The translations under genes were made by a program, and so were the position numbers. Shown one piece after another: positions 6,715-13,621 of a DNA stretch of 64,000 nt. Origin of the DNA: Pelomonas margarita (lineage in GTDB: Bacteria > Pseudomonadota > Gammaproteobacteria > Burkholderiales > Burkholderiaceae_C); the NCBI RefSeq assembly GCF_043555875.1, contig NZ_JBIGHW010000013.1, forward strand, positions 1 to 64,000, read 5' to 3'. Positions within the stretch are counted from its first letter, which is position 1. Each line of letters starts with the position of its first letter. The notes below the pieces were generated by a model. It searched no databases, was not told the DNA's origin, and saw only the letters and a list, made by a program, of their open reading frames with translations.

Positions 6715-8087
6715 TGGTGACGGGGCGGCCGCGAACCAGCCTGCAGCGCCGGCTGTTCGGCTGGCTGATGCTGCCGCTGCTGGTGGTGCTGCCGCTGCTG
6801 GGCTGGGCGCTGTACCAGCAGGTGTGGCTCAGCGCGCAGGGCTGGCTGGACGACGGCCTGGAAGACACCGCGCTGACGCTGGCCGGCCAGATCGACCGGC
6901 GGGGCGGCACGCTGCGCGTGGACGTCAGCGCGACGATGGACCGGGTGCTGCGCTTCGACCGCCAGGACGATGTGTTCTACGTCGTGCTCGGCCCGGCCGG
7001 CGAGGTGCTGCAGGGCGATGCGGGCCTGGTGGACGTGCAGCCGCGGCCCCGGCCGCTGCCGGCCGGCAGCACCGTGCACAGCAATGTGCGGCTGCGCGAA
7101 CGGGCGCTGCGCCTGGTGCAGCTGGGGCGGGCCTGCGGCGAGGGCGCCTGCCAGGTGCTGGTGGCCGAGACGCTGCACAAGCGCGACACGCTGCGCCGCG
7201 AGATCGGCGCCCATGTGCTGATGAACGGCCTGGCGCTGGCGCTGCTGCTGGCGGCGGCGGGCTGGTGGGCGGTGCGCCAGGGCCTGTCGCCGCTGACCGG
7301 CCTGAGCGCCGAGCTGGAGCGCCGCGACCTGCACCGCCTGACGCCGCTGACGGCGAAGCTGCCGCGCGAGCTGGTGCCGCTGCAGGCCGCGTTCAACCGG
7401 CTGTTCGAGCGGCTGTCGCTGGCGGCCGGTACGCAGCGCGAGTTCCTGGCCGACGCTGCCCACCAGCTGCGCACGCCGCTGACCTCGCTGCAGACCGAGA
7501 TCGAGCTGGCCATGCTGGAGCCGCACGACGCCCGCATGGACCCGCTGCTGGAGCGCCTGCGCCAGCGCGTCGTGCGCAGTGCCCGGCTGGCGCAGCAGCT
7601 GCTGTCGCTGGCGCGCACCGAGGACCGCAGCGTGGACCTCGGCCAGCCGCTGGACCTGCGCGACGTGGCCACCGAAAGCGGGCAGGACTGGGCCCACCGC
7701 GCGCTGCCGGCGGGCATGGACCTGGGCTTCGAGCTCGCGCCCGCGCTGGCACGGGGCCATGCCCTGCTGCTGCGCGAGGCGCTGGAGAACCTCATCCACA
7801 ACGCCGTCAGCTACGCCGGCGCCGGCGCGCGCATCACCGTGCGCTGCGGCAGCACGGGCAGCAGGACCTGGCTGGAGGTCGAGGACAACGGCCCCGGCAT
7901 CCCGCCCGCCGAGCGCCCGGCGGCCATGCAGCGCTTCCGGCGCGGCGGCCAGGCCAGCGGCACCGGCAGTGGCCTGGGCCTGGCGATTGCGGCCGACATC
8001 GTGGCTCGCCACGGCGGCCGGCTGGACCTGCTGGACGCCCACGGCGGCCCTGGCCTGCGCGCGCGCATCAGCCTGCCGGCGGCCTGA
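6714..8087 (+). CDS. Sensor histidine kinase, TctE/QseC-like
   Basis: Partner of the response regulator just upstream (one-base overlap). Residues 12-38 form the first membrane helix, about 40-168 a periplasmic sensor region of the kind found in TctE-type kinases, and 169-187 the second helix (NGLALALLLAAAGWWAV). The HisKA box FLADAAHQLRTPL gives phospho-acceptor His250. The ATPase domain has the N box (ENLIHNAV), G1 (DNGPGIP) and G2 (GTGSGLGLAI). TctE relatives control tricarboxylate uptake, but no tctABC genes are nearby, so the ligand is left open. Confidence 0.92.
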   Translation: MVTGRPRTSLQRRLFGWLMLPLLVVLPLLGWALYQQVWLSAQGWLDDGLEDTALTLAGQIDRRGGTLRVDVSATMDRVLRFDRQDDVFYVVLGPAGEVLQGDAGLVDVQPRPRPLPAGSTVHSNVRLRERALRLVQLGRACGEGACQVLVAETLHKRDTLRREIGAHVLMNGLALALLLAAAGWWAVRQGLSPLTGLSAELERRDLHRLTPLTAKLPRELVPLQAAFNRLFERLSLAAGTQREFLADAAHQLRTPLTSLQTEIELAMLEPHDARMDPLLERLRQRVVRSARLAQQLLSLARTEDRSVDLGQPLDLRDVATESGQDWAHRALPAGMDLGFELAPALARGHALLLREALENLIHNAVSYAGAGARITVRCGSTGSRTWLEVEDNGPGIPPAERPAAMQRFRRGGQASGTGSGLGLAIAADIVARHGGRLDLLDAHGGPGLRARISLPAA

Positions 8088-8153
8088 ATTGGCGGGTCCG
8101 TGCTGCGCTATTCAGCGCCCGGGCCGGCCGTGGCCGCCCTAGCATGGGGTCTC

Positions 8154-8708
8154 ATGTACCGTCCCGCCTTTCGCCCCGCGCTGCTGCTGGCCCTGCTGCT
8201 GGCCGGCTGCGGCGCGCCCAGCCAGCACCTGCCGATGACCGTCACGCCGGTCGAGGCGCTGCAGATCCGCGGTTGGGTGCCGCAGGCGCTGCGGGGCAGC
8301 GTGGGCGTGGCGGCCGTGCAGGGCGGCCAGGAGACCGGCCGCTGGTGGGGCTCCAAGGTCAGCGCGGTCGCGCTGCAGCAGGCGCTGGAGGAGTCGCTGC
8401 TGGGCGTGGGCATGCGGGCGCTGGCGCCCGAGCCGGCACCGCGCTTCGAGCTCAAGGCCGAGCTGGTGCAGCTGGACCAGCCGCTGGTGCCCGCCCTCGG
8501 CGTCACCGTCGGCACGGCCGTGCGCTACACGCTGACCGACACGGCCGGCGGCCGCGTGCTCTACCAGCGCCGCATCGCCAACACCGAGGACGCCGGCTTC
8601 ACCGAGGCCATGCTGTCGCCGCCCGAGCGGCTGCGCATCGCCAACGAGCGCGCGCTGCGCGCCAACATCGCGCTGCTGCTGCGCGACCTCGTCACGCTGC
8701 AGCCCTGA
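8154..8708 (+). CDS. Conserved lipoprotein of unknown function
   Basis: 184-residue envelope lipoprotein. The signal peptide MYRPAFRPALLLALLLAGCG ends in the lipobox LAGC with Cys20 as the lipidation site. The residues after the Cys (GAPS) contain no Asp at +2, so outer membrane sorting is expected. The mature part has no known motif beyond a conserved-looking stretch GRWWGSKVSA followed by a beta-rich region. It starts 66 bases after the histidine kinase on the same strand and may belong to that operon, or be expressed from its own promoter. It converges with the nit gene, 25 bases away. Confidence 0.75.
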   Translation: MYRPAFRPALLLALLLAGCGAPSQHLPMTVTPVEALQIRGWVPQALRGSVGVAAVQGGQETGRWWGSKVSAVALQQALEESLLGVGMRALAPEPAPRFELKAELVQLDQPLVPALGVTVGTAVRYTLTDTAGGRVLYQRRIANTEDAGFTEAMLSPPERLRIANERALRANIALLLRDLVTLQP

Positions 8709-8733
8709 GACAGCGTACGCAGAGCCGGCGCGT

Positions 8734-9528
8734 TCAAAGCCGGCGATGCGCCAGCGCCGGCAGCTGCTGGCGCACCTGGGCCAGCCGGGCGGGGTCCACC
8801 TCGGCCACGGCCAGCCCTTCGCCCTCGGGCACCACGGCCAGCACCTCGCCCCAGGGGTCCACCACCATGCTGTGGCCCCAGGTGCGGCGGCCGTTGGGGT
8901 GGGTGCCGCCCTGGGCCGGCGCGATGACGTAGGCCTGGTTCTCCACCGCGCGGGCGCGCAGCAGCAGCTCCCAGTGCTTCTCGCCCGTCGTGTAGGTGAA
9001 GGCGGCCGGCACGGCCAGCAGCTCGCAGGGCGCGTAGGCGCGGTACAGCTCCGGGAAGCGCAGGTCATAGCAGACCGACAGCCCCGTGCGCAGCCCGCCC
9101 GCGTCGAAGGCGGTGGGCGCGCTGCCGGCCTCCAGCACGCGGGCCTCGTCATAGCTCTCGCGGCCGTTGTCGAACGCGAACAGGTGCATCTTGTCGTAGC
9201 GCGCCACCTGCTCGCCGCTGGGCGAGAACACCAGCGTCGTGTTGCGCACGCGGTCCGGCGTGGCGGCGCGGATGGGCAGCGTGCCGCCGATGATCCACAG
9301 GCCCAGCTCGCGCGCGGCCTGCGCCAGCATGGCCTGCATCGGGCCCTCGCCCAGCGGCTCGGCGATGGCGAGCTTGTCGCCGTCGTGCTGGCCGATCAGG
9401 CAGAAGTACTCGGGCAGCGCGGCCAGTTGCGCGCCCTGCGCGGCGGCGGCTTCGAGCAGCCGGCGGGCGGCGCTCAGGTTGGCGGCCACATCGGGGCCGG
9501 AGACCATCTGGAGGGCGGCGATCTTCAT
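8734..9528 (-). CDS. Nit/nitrilase-family carbon-nitrogen hydrolase (probable deaminated glutathione amidase)
   Basis: Cytosolic amidase of the nitrilase superfamily. The catalytic triad is visible as Glu40 (ALPEYF), Lys113 (YDKMHLF) and Cys153 (SVCYDLRFPELYR). The sequence around the Cys and the 264-residue length match Nit1/Nit2 proteins, which hydrolyse deaminated glutathione in metabolite repair; omega-amidase activity is the main alternative. It follows yhdP by nine bases on the same strand, an arrangement often seen in Betaproteobacteria, and is presumably co-transcribed with it. Confidence 0.9.
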   Translation of the reverse strand: MKIAALQMVSGPDVAANLSAARRLLEAAAAQGAQLAALPEYFCLIGQHDGDKLAIAEPLGEGPMQAMLAQAARELGLWIIGGTLPIRAATPDRVRNTTLVFSPSGEQVARYDKMHLFAFDNGRESYDEARVLEAGSAPTAFDAGGLRTGLSVCYDLRFPELYRAYAPCELLAVPAAFTYTTGEKHWELLLRARAVENQAYVIAPAQGGTHPNGRRTWGHSMVVDPWGEVLAVVPEGEGLAVAEVDPARLAQVRQQLPALAHRRL

Positions 9529-9537
9529 ACGCGGATG

Positions 9538-12500
9538 TTAGGGGCCGCTGGCCGCCCGGGCCGGGCCGTCGACCTTCTCGACCTTGGGCTCGTCCCAGCT
9601 GCCGGTGATGTGGAACTCGCGCGTGCTGGCCGCGGCCATCGGGCGGCTCAGCAGCATCTGCGCGAGGAAGGCGCCCAGCGCCACGGCCGGGTTGATGGCC
9701 GCGTAGGCCAGCGACGCGCCGCCCGCCGACACCTCCGGCACGACGACGACGCGCAGCTTCTGCGTCTCGGCGGCCAGGTCGGTACTGCCCTCCACGAGCA
9801 CTGCGGCCTGCAGGCCGCGGATGCGGATGTTGTCGCTGCGCGCCACGCCGGCGGCGATCTTCACGTCGCCCGTCACGCCGTCGAAGGTGAAGCCCTCGGC
9901 GAACACGTCGCGGAAGTCCAGCAGGAAGCGCCGCGGCAGCGACTGCAGGCTCAGCACGCCCAGCAGACGGCCCACGCCCGGCTCGGCCTTCAAGAAGGTG
10001 CCGGTGTCCAGCTGCACATTCAGCGCGCCGGCCATGCTGGGGTAGTGCGGGTCCAGCGGCGAGCCGTCCCAGCCCACCTGGCCGGCCAACTGCCCCTTGC
10101 CGCCGCGCAAGGCCTGGCCCTGGCCCAGCCTCGCCAGCAGGCGGCCGGCGTCGGCGATGTCCAGCGTCCAGTCCAGCTGCGTGCGGGCGGCGCCGACGCG
10201 CTCGCCCCAGTGGCCGCTGGCGTTGAGGGTGGCATCGGGCGAGCTGATCTGCAGCTTCTGCAGCTGCCAATCCCGTGCGGCGGCCGGCGCCTGCGCGCGC
10301 ACCTCCAGCCGGCCCAGGCGCTTGCCGCGCAGCTCGAAGTCGTCCACCTCGATGTCCAGCGATGGCAGCGGGTGGGCCGACGCGGCGGGGCGGCCGGGCT
10401 CCATCAGCTCGCTGACCGACTGCGCCTCCGAGCGCGGCAGCGAGAGCCGCGTGAGCCGCGCCTGCACGGTGTCGATGCGGTCGCCGCGCACGCCGCGCAG
10501 CTCGATGCGGCCGTTGAGCTGCTCGGCGTCCACGTTGAGCCGCCAGTTGGCGCCGTCGCGTGACACGGTGGCCGCCACGCGGCCCAGCTGCCGGCCGCCT
10601 ATCTTCAGTGACTGGCTGCGCAGCGCGATCTGGCTGGGCAGCAGGCCGTCGTCAGCGCCGTCGCCGCTACCGCCGGTGGCGGCCCCGCCCAGCGCGGAGA
10701 AGCGCTGCTGCCAGGCGTCAAGGTCCAGCGTGGCGACGTTGGCCTGCAGCAGCACGCCGGTCGCCGGCAGCGCGGGCAACTTGTCCTGCACGGCCAGCGC
10801 GCCGCGCAGCACCTGCGAGCTGCCGCCCGACACGTCGCGCTGCAGCTGGGCCTGCAGCAGCGGCGCGCCGGCGCTGCCGACCTCCAGCCGGATCTCGTCG
10901 CGGCCGGCGCCGGTGGGCGTGATCAGCAGGCGCAGCGGCAGCGCCGCTTCGGCCGCCTTGCGTCCGGGCGCGGGCAGGTCCAGCGCCATGCCCTGCAGGT
11001 TGCTTGCCACGCTGAGTTCGGGCTGGCCGTCGCGGGGCACAGCGAGCTGGAAGCGGTACGCCGCCTGGCCGCTGGCCGCCTGGGCCAGCCGCGCGACTGC
11101 GCCCAGCTCGGGCGTGCGCCGCAGGCCATCGGCCGTGGCCTGGCCCTGAACGGCAAAGCGCAGGCCCCCCTCGCGCAGCGATCCGCCCTCCAGCCCGGCG
11201 TCACCGCCCAGCAGGCGGGCCGTCATGCCAGCGAGCTGCAGGCTTTTTTGGTCGAAATCGATGCGGCCGCGCGCATTGCCCAGCGCCGGCAGGTCGGGTC
11301 GCAGCTTCAGGTCCACACCGCCCAGCTGCAGCTGGCCCTTGACGGTGGTGCGGGGCGTGTCGTCCAGCGGGATGCTCAGGCCCAGCTTCAGGCCCGCGGG
11401 GCCCTGGGCGGTGGTGGTGGTCAGCGCATGTCCCAGCCATTCGTCCAGCGGCGAGGCCCGCACGAAGCGCAGCAGGTCGGTGCCCTGGCCGCGGCCGTTG
11501 CCGTCCAGTTGCAGCACGCGGCCGTGGTGCAGGTCCTTGATGCCGCCGTTCACGCCCGTCAGCTCGTAGCCCAGCACCTTGGCGCGGCCGTCCTTGATGG
11601 CCAGGCCGCCGCGCTCGAAGACGACCTCGGCGTCCACGCCCTCCATGACCGGCCAATTGGCGCCGACATCGCTGTGCGGCACATAGGCTAGCGTGACGCC
11701 GCGCGCCTGCATGGACACGCGGAACTGGCCGCTGGCCTTGGGCGTGTCGAACGGGAACTCGGCCAGCTCGCCCTTCAGCCTCACCTGGATGTTGCGCGCC
11801 TCGCCGCCCAGCAGCGCGCGGTTGACGTAGCTGCGCGTGGCGGGCAGGCGCAGCGGGATGTAGCGCGCCACGCGGGTGGCATCGGCGCGCTGGGCGCGGC
11901 CGCTCAGGTCCAGGAAGCCGGCCGTCGTAGCGCCGGCCGGGCGCCGCCAGGTGACGTCGAACTCGCCGCTGAGGTCGGGGGTGTTGAGCTTCAGGTCGCG
12001 CAGGCGCAGTTCCACCTCGCCCGGCGTGCGCGCCGTGGGCTGGGGCAGCTTCCAGCTGAGCTGGGTGTCCAGCCGGGTGATGGGCAGGTGCGGGTCTTCC
12101 AGCAGGCCGGGCAGCACGACCTCGCCGTCGCGCACGGACAGCCGCGCCGTGCCGCCGCGCTCGGTGGCTTCCAGCGCCAGGCTGGCACCGCGCAGGCCCG
12201 GGCGGGCGGGGCGGTCGGCGGGGGCGGCCGTGCCGGCGGCCGCGGCCAGCCCGTCCAGCTGCGCCTTCACGCGGTAGCTGGTCGGCGCGTGCACGGCGCC
12301 CTGCCACTGGCCCGACAGCGCGGTCAGCACGCCCTGCGGCGCCAGCTCGGCCAGCAGCCGGTGTGCCCGCTCGCCCAGTGGCAGGCGCTGGGCGATCTGC
12401 GCCATCAGTGCGAAGTCCAGCCGCTGCGCGCTGACCTCGCCACCCAGCACCTCGTCGGCCTTGCCCAGCTGCAGCGTGACGCCCCAGTCCGAGCGCGGCC

Positions 12501-13569
12501 ATGTCACGCCGCTGCCGTCTGGGGCAGTGCTGACGAAGCCCAGCTGGCGCGCCTGCAGGCTGAGCCTGTCCTTGGCGCGCGCGAGCTCCAGCCGGCCCTC
12601 GATGTGGTCCAGGTCCAGCTCCGGGGCGCTCTCCAGCACGCGCATGCGCACGGCGCGCAGCGCCAGGTCCAGCGTCGCGCCGACGGGCTCGCCCTGCTTG
12701 ATCTGGGCCCAGGCGCGTACGGCGCCGTCGCCCTCGCTGAGCTGGAAGGGCAGGTCCACATGGCGGCGCAGCTGGCGCAGGTCGGCACGCGGCAGCTCGG
12801 CGAACAGCTCGCCGCTCCAGTGCTGGAACTCAGCCGGGCGCTTCAGCACGCTCTGTGTGAACTGGCCGCGTAGCGTGAAGCGCTGGCCCCAGTCGGCGGG
12901 CGGCGTGGCGTCCAGGCGCAGCTGGTGGCGGCGCAGGCTGTTGCGCAGGATGAAGTTCAGGTCCGACAGCTCCAGCGGCTGCGTGCCGGCGCGCTTCTCG
13001 TCGATCCAGCGCACCCGCCCGCCGATGATGGCCAACTCGGGCTGGCTGAACAGCCAGTCCATGCCGGCCTCGGTGGTGCCGGTGTCGGCGCTGCGGCTGT
13101 CGTCCAGCCCAAGGCCGCCGATGAAGATCCGGCCCGCCGAGTCGCGGCGGATGACGAGCTCCGGCGCATCCACCAGCAACTGCGAGAAGCGCGGCTGGAG
13201 CAGCACCAGCGACTGGGCCGACAGCACCGCCGACACGCGCGGCAGCGTCAGCGCCGGGCGGCCGCTGGCGTCCAGCACGCGCACATCGCCCAGCTCCATA
13301 CGCGGCATCCAGCCGCCGGATTCGACGGCGATGCGCCCGATGCGCAGCTCTACCCCCAGTGCCTTTGAGGCTTCCCGTTCCAGCCAGGGCCGCCACTCGT
13401 TGGCCTGCGGGAGAATGCCCCAGTGCAATACCGCCCAAGCCACCACTGCGAGGCTCCACACCAGCGCCAGCACCCCCAGTGCCACGCGCAGCACGCGCCA
13501 GCACAGGCGCAGCGGCCAGCGCGCGGCGCGGTTGCAGTGGTGGAGGGCGGCCGAGAAGAAGTCAGACAC
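9538..13569 (-). CDS. yhdP: YhdP family AsmA-like protein, phospholipid transport to the outer membrane
   Basis: Very large inner-membrane-anchored periplasmic protein (1343 residues) of the AsmA/YhdP/TamB group, which bridge the periplasm and help move phospholipids to the outer membrane. One N-terminal membrane helix (VALGVLALVWSLAVVAWAVL, about 28-50) is followed by a long beta-rich periplasmic body with repeated DLSGRAQRAD-, LQLGGVDLKL- and LNVDAEQLNGRIEL-type segments. The C-terminal AsmA-like region (GRLLGVLSLQSLPRRF, FDGVTGDVKI) is typical of YhdP. The start is a GTG at 13569; no ATG is available before the membrane helix. It is transcribed divergently from glnE, 52 bases away. Confidence 0.93.
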   Translation of the reverse strand: MSDFFSAALHHCNRAARWPLRLCWRVLRVALGVLALVWSLAVVAWAVLHWGILPQANEWRPWLEREASKALGVELRIGRIAVESGGWMPRMELGDVRVLDASGRPALTLPRVSAVLSAQSLVLLQPRFSQLLVDAPELVIRRDSAGRIFIGGLGLDDSRSADTGTTEAGMDWLFSQPELAIIGGRVRWIDEKRAGTQPLELSDLNFILRNSLRRHQLRLDATPPADWGQRFTLRGQFTQSVLKRPAEFQHWSGELFAELPRADLRQLRRHVDLPFQLSEGDGAVRAWAQIKQGEPVGATLDLALRAVRMRVLESAPELDLDHIEGRLELARAKDRLSLQARQLGFVSTAPDGSGVTWPRSDWGVTLQLGKADEVLGGEVSAQRLDFALMAQIAQRLPLGERAHRLLAELAPQGVLTALSGQWQGAVHAPTSYRVKAQLDGLAAAAGTAAPADRPARPGLRGASLALEATERGGTARLSVRDGEVVLPGLLEDPHLPITRLDTQLSWKLPQPTARTPGEVELRLRDLKLNTPDLSGEFDVTWRRPAGATTAGFLDLSGRAQRADATRVARYIPLRLPATRSYVNRALLGGEARNIQVRLKGELAEFPFDTPKASGQFRVSMQARGVTLAYVPHSDVGANWPVMEGVDAEVVFERGGLAIKDGRAKVLGYELTGVNGGIKDLHHGRVLQLDGNGRGQGTDLLRFVRASPLDEWLGHALTTTTAQGPAGLKLGLSIPLDDTPRTTVKGQLQLGGVDLKLRPDLPALGNARGRIDFDQKSLQLAGMTARLLGGDAGLEGGSLREGGLRFAVQGQATADGLRRTPELGAVARLAQAASGQAAYRFQLAVPRDGQPELSVASNLQGMALDLPAPGRKAAEAALPLRLLITPTGAGRDEIRLEVGSAGAPLLQAQLQRDVSGGSSQVLRGALAVQDKLPALPATGVLLQANVATLDLDAWQQRFSALGGAATGGSGDGADDGLLPSQIALRSQSLKIGGRQLGRVAATVSRDGANWRLNVDAEQLNGRIELRGVRGDRIDTVQARLTRLSLPRSEAQSVSELMEPGRPAASAHPLPSLDIEVDDFELRGKRLGRLEVRAQAPAAARDWQLQKLQISSPDATLNASGHWGERVGAARTQLDWTLDIADAGRLLARLGQGQALRGGKGQLAGQVGWDGSPLDPHYPSMAGALNVQLDTGTFLKAEPGVGRLLGVLSLQSLPRRFLLDFRDVFAEGFTFDGVTGDVKIAAGVARSDNIRIRGLQAAVLVEGSTDLAAETQKLRVVVVPEVSAGGASLAYAAINPAVALGAFLAQMLLSRPMAAASTREFHITGSWDEPKVEKVDGPARAASGP

Positions 13570-13621
13570 GTTGTCGTGGAGGCACGTGGTAACCGGCCGG
13601 CAGGCAATCTAGCACAGCGAC